Translations under genes and position numbers: made by a program
NCBI GenBank assembly: GCA_946536145.1
Contig: CAMNEA010000023.1
Span: 1-39,149 of the forward strand
Direction: 5' to 3'
Length of the DNA stretch: 39,149 nucleotides
From: an uncultured Butyrivibrio sp.
GTDB lineage: Bacteria > Bacillota > Clostridia > Lachnospirales > Lachnospiraceae
Notes under the pieces: model-generated
The model's database searches: none
Told to the model about the DNA's origin: nothing
Seen by the model: the letters and a program-made list of their open reading frames with translations, nothing else
In this document: positions 7,690 to 15,660 of the stretch, piece after piece
Position numbering within the stretch: position 1 is the stretch's first letter
Layout of the letters: each line of letters begins with the position of its first letter

Positions 7690-9117
7690 TCAGAATAATG
7701 CATATTCCGGATTTTTCTTTTTGACAACATAGTTTACGATCACGATGATAAAAAATCCAAACAGCGACTGGTAGAGACCTGCTGCAGTTCCAAGGCCTAT
7801 TGAAAGTGGCTGTGTCATGGTGATCCTGTATACATAGGTGTCAAAAATATCTGTGGCATTGAATAATACTCCGTTGTTGCCGATGATCTGGTAGAACAGC
7901 TCAAACTGTCCCTTCATGATGCTTCCAAGCGCATACAGAAGAAGAATGATAAATGTCGGCTTAATGTGCGGCAGTGTGATATACCATATCTGCTGCAGAT
8001 CATTGGCTCCGTCGACTCTTGCCGCCTCGTATATCTCATTGTCAATTCCCATTATTGTGGCGAGATATACTACCATTCCGTATCCGATATTCTTCCACAG
8101 ATAGAAGAAGGTTATAAGGAACGGCCAGTAGGATGCATTGTTGTAAAAGTCTATCCTCTCACCGCCAAAGGATGTGACAATGTTGTTGATAAGTCCGTAC
8201 TGGTACTCAAATACGTTATAAACTATAACCTTCAGGATAACGAAGGATACAAAGTAGGGCATGAACATCAGTGTCTGGCTGGTCTTCTTGAACCACTTGA
8301 GTGTGACTCTGCTGACAAGTATCGCAAAGATGATCTGAAGCACATTGCCAACACCTATGAATACCACGTTGTAGAGAACAGTATTCTTGGTGAGGCGGAA
8401 GAGATCGGCCTTTATCAGGAATTCAAAATTCTTGAACCCTGTAAAGGGGCTTGCCCACAGGCCATCCCTGAAGTTGAATGATGTAAACGCGAAGTACACA
8501 CCAAGCATCGGCAGGTAATTGTTTATCATAAAATACACGAATGTCGGGATAAGCATGACAAACAGTACCCAGTTCCTCTTAAGCTCCACAAGAAGCCCAT
8601 GCTCTCTGTACTTTTCCCTCTCTTTGGCCTCAAGGAACTTGATATAGATATATGAAACAAGCGATATCACAAGTTCCAGATATACTGCGATTCCGGGAAG
8701 AAAACCCGTCATCCTGAATTTTACATTTGAAAAAATCACAAATACAACTGTTGCCGCTGCACAGATGAACTGAAACAGGAAAGCACATTTGCCGGCTGCC
8801 AGCAGGGAAAGCTCCCCCTTCCCCTTTTTGATACCGAAAATGCCGCGGATGATATATGCTGCATTGAAGTATATGGCTGCGGCGGCAAGTATCAGAAGGA
8901 CCATTGCGAACAGTCCCAGCACTCCCTGATTTGCATACTGGACAAAGGATAGCAGGTTATACAGGTTGTACCCCGTATAAAGACTTCCCGCCATCTCTTT
9001 GGTAACCCCGATTTTTGAAAAAAGAGATACCAGATTGACCACTCTTATCCAGTTGAAAAATGGGAGCATCAGGATCAGACAAAGTACGCTGGCCCCATAA
9101 ATCCATTTATTCCTCAT
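7690..9117 (-). CDS. Sugar ABC transporter permease (LplB-like) with extra N-terminal membrane domain
   Basis: This is the first permease subunit, 475 residues. The canonical LplB part begins at about residue 180 (RNWVLFVMLIPTFVYFMINN) and has the EAA motif EIYEAARVDGANDLQQIWYI and the family C-terminus VVKKKNPEYALF. The first 165 or so residues are additional and hydrophobic, with about four predicted spans (for example IYGASVLCLILMLPFF and GLFAMVLLILAAAAIYF), so the protein is much longer than the roughly 300 residues usual for LplB. Start at 9117 is chosen because GGGAGG lies 6 nt upstream; the frame stays open further but without a ribosome site. It is the first gene of the transporter transcript, under the promoter at 9180-9208. 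Confidence 0.9.
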   Translation of the reverse strand: MRNKWIYGASVLCLILMLPFFNWIRVVNLVSLFSKIGVTKEMAGSLYTGYNLYNLLSFVQYANQGVLGLFAMVLLILAAAAIYFNAAYIIRGIFGIKKGKGELSLLAAGKCAFLFQFICAAATVVFVIFSNVKFRMTGFLPGIAVYLELVISLVSYIYIKFLEAKEREKYREHGLLVELKRNWVLFVMLIPTFVYFMINNYLPMLGVYFAFTSFNFRDGLWASPFTGFKNFEFLIKADLFRLTKNTVLYNVVFIGVGNVLQIIFAILVSRVTLKWFKKTSQTLMFMPYFVSFVILKVIVYNVFEYQYGLINNIVTSFGGERIDFYNNASYWPFLITFFYLWKNIGYGMVVYLATIMGIDNEIYEAARVDGANDLQQIWYITLPHIKPTFIILLLYALGSIMKGQFELFYQIIGNNGVLFNATDIFDTYVYRITMTQPLSIGLGTAAGLYQSLFGFFIIVIVNYVVKKKNPEYALF

Positions 9118-9146
9118 ATAAACCTCCCAAAAACCTGTAGAAACCT

Positions 9147-9166
9147 TAATAAAAACGTTTTTATTA
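9147..9166. promoter_or_regulatory. Probable LacI-family operator at the transporter promoter
   Basis: TAATAAAAACGTTTTTATTA is a perfect 20-bp palindrome centred on CG. It lies just downstream of the expected start of transcription from the promoter at 9180-9208, where a bound repressor would block initiation or elongation. It contains the same 14-bp core as the site at 6711-6724. Confidence 0.75.
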
Positions 9167-9179
9167 TTTTGTAATTCGT

Positions 9180-9208
9180 AGTCTAGCACTATGCGCATAT
9201 AAATGCAA
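9180..9208 (-). promoter_or_regulatory. Sigma-A type promoter of the sugar transporter operon
   Basis: The minus strand has -35 TTGCAT (9203-9208), a 17-bp spacer and -10 TAGACT (9180-9185). The start of transcription would be near 9173, about 55 bp before the permease 1 start. The palindromes at 9147-9166 and 9271-9283 flank it on both sides. Confidence 0.55.
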
Positions 9209-9270
9209 TATAGCAAATACATATTTGTTGGTATTGTATAGTTATACACTAAAATTTCTGTAAATATAGC

Positions 9271-9283
9271 TAAAACGTTTTTA
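9271..9283. promoter_or_regulatory. Auxiliary LacI-family operator
   Basis: TAAAACGTTTTTA contains the perfect palindrome AAAACGTTTT at 9272-9281. It is centred about 120 bp from the main operator at 9147-9166, a spacing that would allow repression by DNA looping across the promoter. Confidence 0.5.
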
Positions 9284-9317
9284 TTTAATAGGAAATTCGG
9301 GGGAATTTCCTATTAAA
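9284..9317. repeat. Stand-alone copy of the AGGAAATTC hairpin family
   Basis: TTTAATAGGAAATTC (9284-9298) and its exact complement (9303-9317) form a 15-bp stem with a GGGG loop. The inner part ATAGGAAATTC is the same as in the first hairpin of the elements at 28263-28454 and 36345-36488. Here too it directly follows a terminator on the sense strand, that of rpe. Confidence 0.75.
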
Positions 9318-9319
9318 CG

Positions 9320-9364
9320 AAAAAAGTGGTTCTTCACTTCCGCTGTGGAAGTAAAGAACCACTT
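9320..9364 (-). terminator. Intrinsic terminator of the pentose operon (after rpe)
   Basis: AAGTGGTTCTT (9324-9334) pairs with AAGAACCACTT (9354-9364), and ACTTCC (9336-9341) with GGAAGT (9347-9352), around a 5-nt loop. On the minus strand the stem runs into six T residues. It starts 11 bp after the rpe stop and separates the pentose genes from the transporter promoter. Confidence 0.9.
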
Positions 9365-9374
9365 AATTTACTGA

Positions 9375-10034
9375 TCACTCTTTACCATCAAGGACTCTCA
9401 TAAAAGCCTCGGTATTAGAAAATGCATCGCCGTTAAATATCGCCGACCCTGCCACGATCACGTTTGCTCCGGCATCCAGTATGGATTTAAGATTATCCCC
9501 TGTCACGCCGCCGTCAACCTGAATATCGATATTAAGGCCTCTCTCATCAAGCATCTTCCTGACAGATCGTATACGGTCATAGCTCTCTTCAATGAACTTC
9601 TGTCCGCCGAACCCCGGTTCAACGGTCATGACAAGTATCATGTCCACTAGGTCAAGATATGGAATCAGCTCCTTAACATCGGTTCCGGGCTTGATCGACA
9701 GTCCCGCCTTCTTGCCGGCACTGTGGATCTCATCTATTACTGCCTTTACATCCTTCGCAGCCTCGAGGTGGAAGGTTATGATATCCGCTCCGATCTTAGC
9801 AAACTCACGGATGTATCTTATGGGATCCACGATCATAAGGTGTACGTCAAACACAATATCCGTCGCACTTCTTATGCTCTTTATAACCGGCATTCCAAAT
9901 GAGATTGACGGAACAAAAACGCCGTCCATCACATCTACATGCAGATACTTTGCTCCGGCTCTGTCAACGTCCTTAATGAGCTGTCCCATGTTTTTAAAAT
10001 CAATGGCCAGAATAGAGGGGCTTAAAATATTCAT
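9375..10034 (-). CDS. rpe: Ribulose-phosphate 3-epimerase
   Basis: The enzyme interconverts D-ribulose 5-phosphate and D-xylulose 5-phosphate in the non-oxidative pentose phosphate pathway. The 219-residue protein shows the TIM-barrel landmarks SPSILAIDF, HVDVMDGVFVPSISFG with the metal-binding His and Asp, FDVHLMIVDP, VEPGFGGQKF and IQVDGGV. The start is taken at the ATG at 10034, which overlaps the transketolase stop as TGATG; a GTG at 10037 is the only nearby alternative. In this cluster it links the AraD product to transketolase. It is the last gene before the terminator at 9320-9364. Confidence 0.95.
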   Translation of the reverse strand: MNILSPSILAIDFKNMGQLIKDVDRAGAKYLHVDVMDGVFVPSISFGMPVIKSIRSATDIVFDVHLMIVDPIRYIREFAKIGADIITFHLEAAKDVKAVIDEIHSAGKKAGLSIKPGTDVKELIPYLDLVDMILVMTVEPGFGGQKFIEESYDRIRSVRKMLDERGLNIDIQVDGGVTGDNLKSILDAGANVIVAGSAIFNGDAFSNTEAFMRVLDGKE

Positions 10035-10975
10035 CACTTAAGAAATTCCTTTACTGATGCGTAAACACCATTTCCATCGAGACCATATTTCTCTACGAGA
10101 GCTGCTGCAGATCCGGATTCTCCAAATCTGTCCTGCATTCCGATCTTCTTTACAACAGTGGGATGTTCTTCTGAAAGCACATCGCATACAGCGCTTCCAA
10201 GGCCTCCGATAACCGAATGCTCCTCTACTGTTACAACCTTACCGGTCTTCCTGGCAGTAGCAACAACAAGCTCTCTGTCTATAGGTTTGATGGTACAGAT
10301 GTTTACAACTTCTGCGCTGATGCCGTCTGCTGCAAGCTTCTCAGCGGCTTCAAGAGCAGCACCGACACCAATACCTGTTGCAATAATACTAACATCACTG
10401 CCCTCTCTGAGTACAGTGCCTTTTCCAATCTCAAACTTGTAATCCGGTCTGTCATTGACAACTGGGCATGCCGCGCGTCCAAATCTTATATATACAGGGC
10501 CCTCGTGCTCTGCTGCTGCCCTTACACAGGCCCTTGCCTCGATGTCATCAGCGGGACACATAACAACCATTCCGGGAATAGTGCGCATAAGTGCTATATC
10601 CTCGTTGCACTGATGGCTGGCTCCGTCCTCACCTACAGTTATTCCGGCATGGGTTCCGCCAATCTTAACATTGAGATGGGGGTAACCTATTGAATTGCGG
10701 ACCTGCTCGAAAGCACGTCCTGTAGCAAACATCGCAAAAGTGCTCACAAAAGGAATCTTACCTGTTGTTGCAAGGCCTGCAGCGATTCCCATCATGTTGC
10801 ATTCAGCGATACCGCAGTCAATGTGCCTGTCGGGGAATTCCTTTTTAAACCATCCTGTCCTTGTTGCTGCTGCAAGGTCTGCGTCCAGTACAACCACCTT
10901 GTCATTGACTTTGGCAAGCTCTATAAGCTCTTTGCCATAGCTGTCTCTTGTAGCTATCTTCTTAACTTCACTCAT
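10034..10975 (-). CDS. Transketolase, C-terminal subunit (split form)
   Basis: This subunit supplies the pyrimidine-binding and C-terminal domains of a two-gene transketolase. The 313-residue protein shows VVLDADLAAATRTGWF, the pyrimidine-domain region DCGIAECNMMGIAAGLA with the conserved Glu, GGTHAGITVGEDGASHQ, and the C-terminal domain with VVTVEEHSVIGGLGSAVCDVL. A GGAGG site lies 7 nt before the ATG at 10975. It is 15 bp downstream of the N-terminal subunit and overlaps rpe by 1 bp. Split transketolases are normal in many Firmicutes, so this is not a frameshift. Confidence 0.93.
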   Translation of the reverse strand: MSEVKKIATRDSYGKELIELAKVNDKVVVLDADLAAATRTGWFKKEFPDRHIDCGIAECNMMGIAAGLATTGKIPFVSTFAMFATGRAFEQVRNSIGYPHLNVKIGGTHAGITVGEDGASHQCNEDIALMRTIPGMVVMCPADDIEARACVRAAAEHEGPVYIRFGRAACPVVNDRPDYKFEIGKGTVLREGSDVSIIATGIGVGAALEAAEKLAADGISAEVVNICTIKPIDRELVVATARKTGKVVTVEEHSVIGGLGSAVCDVLSEEHPTVVKKIGMQDRFGESGSAAALVEKYGLDGNGVYASVKEFLK

Positions 10976-10990
10976 GATTCAACCTCCTTC

Positions 10991-11824
10991 TCAGCCTTCC
11001 AGCTCTTTGCCGATCTTCTCGAGATCTGCCATAGCAACAGCATACTCTTCATCATTAGGTGCTACGCCGTGCCATGCAACCTGACCCTCCATGAAGGAGA
11101 CACCCTTGCCCTTAAGGCTGTGGGCTATGATTGCTGTAGGCTGGCCCTTAGTCTCTTTAGCTTCCTTGAAGGCTGCCCTTATAGCATCAAAATCATGTGC
11201 ATCGATATTGATCACATGGAAGTTGAACGCCTCAAACTTCTTGTCTATAGGATATGGAGAACATACCTGATCAACAGGACCATCGATCTGAAGTCCATTG
11301 TTGTCAACTATAACAACAAGGTTATCGAGTTTGCGGAATCCTGCGAACATTGCAGCTTCCCAAACCTGTCCCTCTTCTATCTCACCATCTCCAAGGAGTG
11401 TGTAAGTTCTGTAGGACTTGTTGTCAAGCTTTGCAGAAAGAGCCATTCCACAGGCAACAGATATTCCCTGTCCGAGAGATCCGCTGCTCATATCAATGCC
11501 CGGAAGATACTGCATGCTTGGATGTCCCTGAAGCCTGGAGCCAAGCTTACGAAGTGTTGTGAGCTCTTCAACCGGGAAATATCCTCTCTGAGCCATTACT
11601 GAGTAAAGACCCGGAGCTGTATGTCCCTTAGAAAGAACAAAACGGTCACGATCAGGGTTCCCCGGATCCTTGGGATCAATATTCATCTCCTCAAAATACA
11701 GATAGGTAAAGATATCTGCTGCTGACAATGATCCACCCGGATGCCCTGCCTTAGCTGCGTGAACCGCTGTAACAATGCCCTTGCGGACTTCATTTGCAAT
11801 TTTCTGCAATTCAAGATTGGTCAT
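10991..11824 (-). CDS. Transketolase, N-terminal subunit (split form)
   Basis: This is the thiamine diphosphate-binding half. The 277-residue protein has GHPGGSLSAADIFTYLYF (about 27-44), FVLSKGHTAPGLYSVMA, the diphosphate-binding motif GDGEIEEGQVWEAAMFA, DNLVVIVDNNGLQIDG, and the C-terminal HSLKGKGVSFMEG. With the C-terminal subunit it moves two-carbon units from xylulose 5-phosphate to aldose phosphates, feeding pentose carbon to glycolysis. The ATG at 11824 has AAAGGA 11 nt upstream. The 90 bp before it, after araD, holds no clear terminator. Confidence 0.94.
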   Translation of the reverse strand: MTNLELQKIANEVRKGIVTAVHAAKAGHPGGSLSAADIFTYLYFEEMNIDPKDPGNPDRDRFVLSKGHTAPGLYSVMAQRGYFPVEELTTLRKLGSRLQGHPSMQYLPGIDMSSGSLGQGISVACGMALSAKLDNKSYRTYTLLGDGEIEEGQVWEAAMFAGFRKLDNLVVIVDNNGLQIDGPVDQVCSPYPIDKKFEAFNFHVINIDAHDFDAIRAAFKEAKETKGQPTAIIAHSLKGKGVSFMEGQVAWHGVAPNDEEYAVAMADLEKIGKELEG

Positions 11825-11914
11825 AGTTTATGCTTCCTTTCATTTTCTTGCAACATTTGTTTTATTGTATTACTTATATTCGGGTAATTCTATGCATAAA
11901 ATGCTATTTTCATC

Positions 11915-12610
11915 TTATTTCTGGCCATAATATGCATTTGCGCCGTGCTTGCGGTAGTAGTGTTTGTCCTGAAGTTCCTGCGGCGCAGGCTTTACCTGCG
12001 GATTAATAACCTCACATCTGTAGGCCATCTTGGCAACTTCCTCTGTGACCACCGCATTGTGAACAGCCTCATGCGCATCCTTGCCCCAGGCAAACACGCC
12101 GTGATTCTTGCAAAGGACTGCCGGAACTGCAACAGGGTCTTTTCCCATTCTCTCAAATTCAGACACAATGAGCAGGCCCGTGTTCTCTTCGTAGGCAGAC
12201 TCGATCTCATCCTTTGTAAGACATCTCACACAGGGGATATCGCCATAGAAGTAGTCGGCATGAGTTGTGCCATAGCACGGAATACTGCGGCCTGCCTGCG
12301 CCCAGCTTGTGGCGTATGAAGAGTGAGTATGTACAACACCTCCTACATCCTTAAATGCCTTGTAGATCTCCACATGTGTGGGCGTATCTGAAGAAGGATT
12401 GAGCTTTCCCTCCACTTTGTTGCCCTCAAGATCCATGACCACCATATCATCCGGTGTCATCGTCTCATAATCCACACCGCTTGGCTTGATGACAAAAAGT
12501 CCCGACTCCCTGTCAATTGCGCTTACATTTCCCCAGGTAAATGTCACAAGACCGTACTTTGGCAAAAGTATATTTGCCTCATAAACCTTTTTCTTTAGTT
12601 CTTCAAGCAT
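11915..12610 (-). CDS. araD: L-ribulose-5-phosphate 4-epimerase
   Basis: The enzyme epimerises L-ribulose 5-phosphate to D-xylulose 5-phosphate, the last dedicated step of L-arabinose use. The 231-residue protein, the length of the E. coli enzyme, has [21 protein letters not shown], the zinc-binding [26 protein letters not shown], and KNHGVFAWG with the third metal His. The start at 12610 ([13 protein letters not shown]) has AAAGGG 7 nt upstream; a more distant in-frame ATG at 12628 has no such site. It lies between the pentulokinase and transketolase genes. Relatives act on other pentulose phosphates, so L-arabinose is the best but not the only choice. Confidence 0.93.
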   Translation of the reverse strand: MLEELKKKVYEANILLPKYGLVTFTWGNVSAIDRESGLFVIKPSGVDYETMTPDDMVVMDLEGNKVEGKLNPSSDTPTHVEIYKAFKDVGGVVHTHSSYATSWAQAGRSIPCYGTTHADYFYGDIPCVRCLTKDEIESAYEENTGLLIVSEFERMGKDPVAVPAVLCKNHGVFAWGKDAHEAVHNAVVTEEVAKMAYRCEVINPQVKPAPQELQDKHYYRKHGANAYYGQK

Positions 12611-12642
12611 TACTATTCCCTTTCCCAAACAAACTTTCCTAT

Positions 12643-14238
12643 TTATTTCAAATTATCCACCGCTGCTCTTTCAATTGCAAGACCGGCGTTGTAGTCCTTC
12701 ATGAACTTATCAAACCCTTCAACATCATCCCTTATCGGGTCGCAGGTCTCAACCTTGCCGCTCTTAAATACCTTGTCTGCAAGATACTTCTCCAGCGTCT
12801 CACCCTCCTCTTTCTGGCACATGAATCCCGCAAGGATTGCCTGTCCCCAAGGGCCGCCTTCTCCGGCTGTCTCCATGAGCTTGATAGGCGTATTAAGAGC
12901 TGCGGCCATAACTCTGTCGCCAACACCTCTGACCTTAAAGAAGCCTCCCTGTCCAAAGAAGAAATCAGCTTTGACATTCTCCTCCTTCATCAGGATATCA
13001 TTACCTGCCTTAAGAGCACCGAGTGCTGTGTAGAGATGAGTCCTCATAAAGTTTGACAGATTGAACTTATCATCAGGGCGCCTTACAAACAGAGGTCTTC
13101 CCTCATTGAAGCCCGTAATGCTCTCACCCGAGAAGTAGTTGTACGCAAGAAGTCCACCGCAGTCTGCGTCTCCTTCCATAGCCTTGCGGTAAAGTGTGCC
13201 GTAGAGCGTGTCATCATCTATATCCTGTCCGATCGCACCTGCAAACTCCCTGAAAAGACCTACCCACGCATTGAGGTCGGAAGTGCAGTTATTGCAGTGC
13301 ACCATTGCGACTTCCTCTCCGCTTGGCGTTGTGACAAGATCAAGCTCAGGATATGCCTTGGAGAGGCTGTGCTCAAGAACAACCATTGAAAAGACTGATG
13401 TTCCGGCTGAGATGTTACCGGTCCTCACACCGACAGAGTTTGTGGCAACCATTCCGGTACCGGCATCGCCTTCAGGAGGACATACAGGGATACCAGCCTT
13501 TAAAGTACCTGTCGGATCAAGTTTTCTGGCACCTTCCTCTGTCAGTTTGCCTGCCGCTGCTCCTGCAGGAAGTGACTTCGGGATAATGTCCCTTATCTTC
13601 CAGCCAAGGTTCTTTGGCGCGATCAGCTCATCAAACTGATCCAGCATCCTCTCATTGTAATCACATGTTGATGAATCGATAGGGAACATTCCGGATGCAT
13701 CGCCAACGCCGAGAACCTTCTCGCCGGTCAGCTGCCAGTGAACGTAGCCTGCAAGTGTTGTAAAGAAGTCAATCTTAGAAATATGATCCTCACCGTTTAA
13801 AATTGCCTGGTATAAGTGAGCGATACTCCATCTCTGAGGAATGTGATAGCCAAAGAGCTCAGTGAGCTTGTCAGATGCCTCCTCAGTAATCGTGTTTCTC
13901 CAGGTCCTGAACGGAACAAGCAGTTCACCCTCTTTGTCAAATGCCATATAGCCATGCATCATTGCAGAAAAGCCAAGCGCTCCTACACTCTCAAGCTTTT
14001 CTCCGTACTGCTTCTCAACATCCTCGGTAAGCTTCCTGTAGCAGTCCTGAAGTCCTCCCCATACATCATCAAGAGTATAGGTCCAGATTCCGCCATCAAG
14101 TCTGTTCTCCCAACTGTGTGAACCTGAAGCTATCGGATTGTACTCCTCATCTGTAAGGACTGCCTTTATCCTTGTTGAACCAAACTCAATACCAAGAAAT
14201 GTCTTTCCCTCTGCTATAGCCTTTTTTGCTTCTCCCAT
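12643..14238 (-). CDS. FGGY-family pentulokinase, probable ribulokinase (AraB-like)
   Basis: This ATP-dependent sugar kinase probably phosphorylates L-ribulose to the substrate of AraD. The 531-residue protein has the FGGY N-domain start [36 protein letters not shown], and the nucleotide region [22 protein letters not shown]. The C-terminal domain contains [29 protein letters not shown] lies 5 nt before the ATG at 14238 and actually begins inside an upstream ATG at 14250, which is therefore not the start. It is encoded between the AraR-like regulator and araD. Sequence reading alone cannot separate ribulokinase from xylulokinase; the neighbour araD favours the first. Confidence 0.85.
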   Translation of the reverse strand: MGEAKKAIAEGKTFLGIEFGSTRIKAVLTDEEYNPIASGSHSWENRLDGGIWTYTLDDVWGGLQDCYRKLTEDVEKQYGEKLESVGALGFSAMMHGYMAFDKEGELLVPFRTWRNTITEEASDKLTELFGYHIPQRWSIAHLYQAILNGEDHISKIDFFTTLAGYVHWQLTGEKVLGVGDASGMFPIDSSTCDYNERMLDQFDELIAPKNLGWKIRDIIPKSLPAGAAAGKLTEEGARKLDPTGTLKAGIPVCPPEGDAGTGMVATNSVGVRTGNISAGTSVFSMVVLEHSLSKAYPELDLVTTPSGEEVAMVHCNNCTSDLNAWVGLFREFAGAIGQDIDDDTLYGTLYRKAMEGDADCGGLLAYNYFSGESITGFNEGRPLFVRRPDDKFNLSNFMRTHLYTALGALKAGNDILMKEENVKADFFFGQGGFFKVRGVGDRVMAAALNTPIKLMETAGEGGPWGQAILAGFMCQKEEGETLEKYLADKVFKSGKVETCDPIRDDVEGFDKFMKDYNAGLAIERAAVDNLK

Positions 14239-14291
14239 ATTTACCTCCATTTTGTGTCCGGCATCTGCCGTTTGCCTTTTTTAACAGCGCA

Positions 14292-15404
14292 TTATTGCGC
14301 AGTCTGTTCTGTTACTGACTTTGCCTTTGCCACATCCGATACCGAAGCTCTCAGTATCACATCCTCATCAAACTCATGTGTGGCATTGTAGTAAAGCTTG
14401 CCCTCATGTATCATGCGGATCATGTTCTGTGCAGCCTTCTCACCAAGTCTTTCCTTGGGATGCGGGATTGAAGATATGGAAACTCCCCTGACGCCCATCC
14501 TTGCCATGTCCGAGTCGTCCATGCCGATAACCGACATATCCTCCGGTACCCTGACCCCGCAGTCAGTCAAAAGCTCTATTATCATCCCGGCAACCATGTC
14601 GTTGTAGCAGAATACCGCCGTACATCCCGTAAGTCTGTCAAGCGCCTTGATAAGAGCCCTTTTGCCGTTTTTAATATCTATTGTGTCGATCCAGTTCACA
14701 TGGTCATAAGAAAAATTCACGCCGCTCTGAATCATGGCCTTTAAGTAGCCTCTGTACCTCTCCTTGCCCTGGCCATCATCGAGCTTTAAAACACATCCAA
14801 TATTTCTGTGACCCAGCTCGATCAGTGCCCTGACCGCACGCTGAGCACATTCTGAATCATTTAAAGATACATGTGGAAGATCCAGTTCCGGATAAAATGA
14901 ATTTATAAACAAAACCTTGACGTTTCGCTCACTCAGTTTCTGATAAAGGTCCATGTTGGGATTGGGAAGCGCGCTCTTTACGGGCTCCATAATAAGTCCC
15001 GCAACATCATTCCTTGCAAGCAGATCCAGCAGTATCTGCCTCTCCTTCCCCACAGTGTTGTCGGTGAATGACAGCTGCATGAAATATCCCTTGCTGCTCA
15101 GTGTCCTCTCGATCCCCTTGATCATGCTGGGAAAGATGTAGTCATCCACATAAGTGGTCGCTACAGCAATGACATTTTTTTCGCCCTCACCTGCGCGCTG
15201 ATCTGCCACATAGGTCCCGCTTCCTCTTCTGCTCTCCAAAAGACCGTCCTCTGACATACGTGCTATTGCATGTCTTACCGTCTGTCTGCTCAGATTAAAT
15301 CTGCCGCAAAGTTCATTCTCCGACGGAATCTTGTCACCGGGCTGAAGATTTCCTTTATCTATCTCATTGTTTATCCAGTCAATTATGCTTTGATATTTAG
15401 CCAA
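14292..15404 (-). CDS. AraR-like regulator: GntR DNA-binding domain with LacI-type sensor
   Basis: This 370-residue regulator joins a GntR winged helix (residues 1-68; LQPGDKIPSENELCGRFNLS, RQTVRHAIARMSEDGLLESR) to a periplasmic-binding-like sugar sensor with FCYNDMVAGMIIELL and SVIGMDDSDMARMGV. This two-domain order is the AraR pattern, in which arabinose releases the repressor. The start is a TTG at 15404 with AAGGGA about 9 nt upstream; no ATG fits. It is the first gene of the pentose cluster and probably controls it and itself. A TTGTA-N4-TACAA site at 15600-15613 resembles the known AraR operator core. Confidence 0.9.
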   Translation of the reverse strand: MAKYQSIIDWINNEIDKGNLQPGDKIPSENELCGRFNLSRQTVRHAIARMSEDGLLESRRGSGTYVADQRAGEGEKNVIAVATTYVDDYIFPSMIKGIERTLSSKGYFMQLSFTDNTVGKERQILLDLLARNDVAGLIMEPVKSALPNPNMDLYQKLSERNVKVLFINSFYPELDLPHVSLNDSECAQRAVRALIELGHRNIGCVLKLDDGQGKERYRGYLKAMIQSGVNFSYDHVNWIDTIDIKNGKRALIKALDRLTGCTAVFCYNDMVAGMIIELLTDCGVRVPEDMSVIGMDDSDMARMGVRGVSISSIPHPKERLGEKAAQNMIRMIHEGKLYYNATHEFDEDVILRASVSDVAKAKSVTEQTAQ

Positions 15405-15544
15405 CTCTGTTATCCCTTTGTTCTTGTATTAAACGACAAGATGTTACAGTACAACTTTTGCCTTCGCATGTTAAGCACATCTACGTCGTATATGCCAAAA
15501 GAGTCTCAAAACACGCAACTCTCAAGAATAATCCCAGTACATCC

Positions 15545-15573
15545 ATAATATATTTTCGCATCTCTTTAGTCAA
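15545..15573 (-). promoter_or_regulatory. Sigma-A type promoter of the araR-led pentose cluster
   Basis: The minus strand has -35 TTGACT (15568-15573), a 17-bp spacer and -10 TATTAT (15545-15550). The leader to the TTG start at 15404 would be about 135 nt. No ORF or terminator is seen in it; a CTTGT/ACAAG inverted pair lies near its 3' end. Confidence 0.6.
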
Positions 15574-15599
15574 TGACATAAATGAACAATTCGAGCAAC

Positions 15600-15613
15600 T
15601 TGTATATGTACAA
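15600..15613. promoter_or_regulatory. Candidate AraR operator
   Basis: TTGTATATGTACAA matches the TTGTA-N4-TACAA core of known AraR sites. It lies 27 bp upstream of the -35 box at 15568-15573. That is further upstream than a simple blocking site, so a second site may exist, perhaps the partial TTGTACTG match in the leader. Confidence 0.45.
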
Positions 15614-15626
15614 CTTCACCATAAAC

Positions 15627-15652
15627 AAAAACCCCGTGCACTGTCACACGGG
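15627..15652 (-). terminator. Intrinsic terminator after the glycosylase gene
   Basis: CCCGTG (15633-15638) pairs with CACGGG (15647-15652) around an 8-nt loop. On the minus strand the stem is followed by G and five T residues. It begins 9 bp after the stop of the glycosylase gene and ends the DUF1848-EIIC-Mrr-glycosylase transcript. Confidence 0.8.
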
Positions 15653-15660
15653 ATCTTTTC

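Noticed and set aside
10034-11824. Frameshifted transketolase
   Set aside because: The two halves have separate ribosome sites and a 15-bp gap, and split transketolase is a normal arrangement.
15405-15544. Riboswitch in the araR leader
   Set aside because: The leader is long enough, but I saw no conserved riboswitch core or terminator in it.
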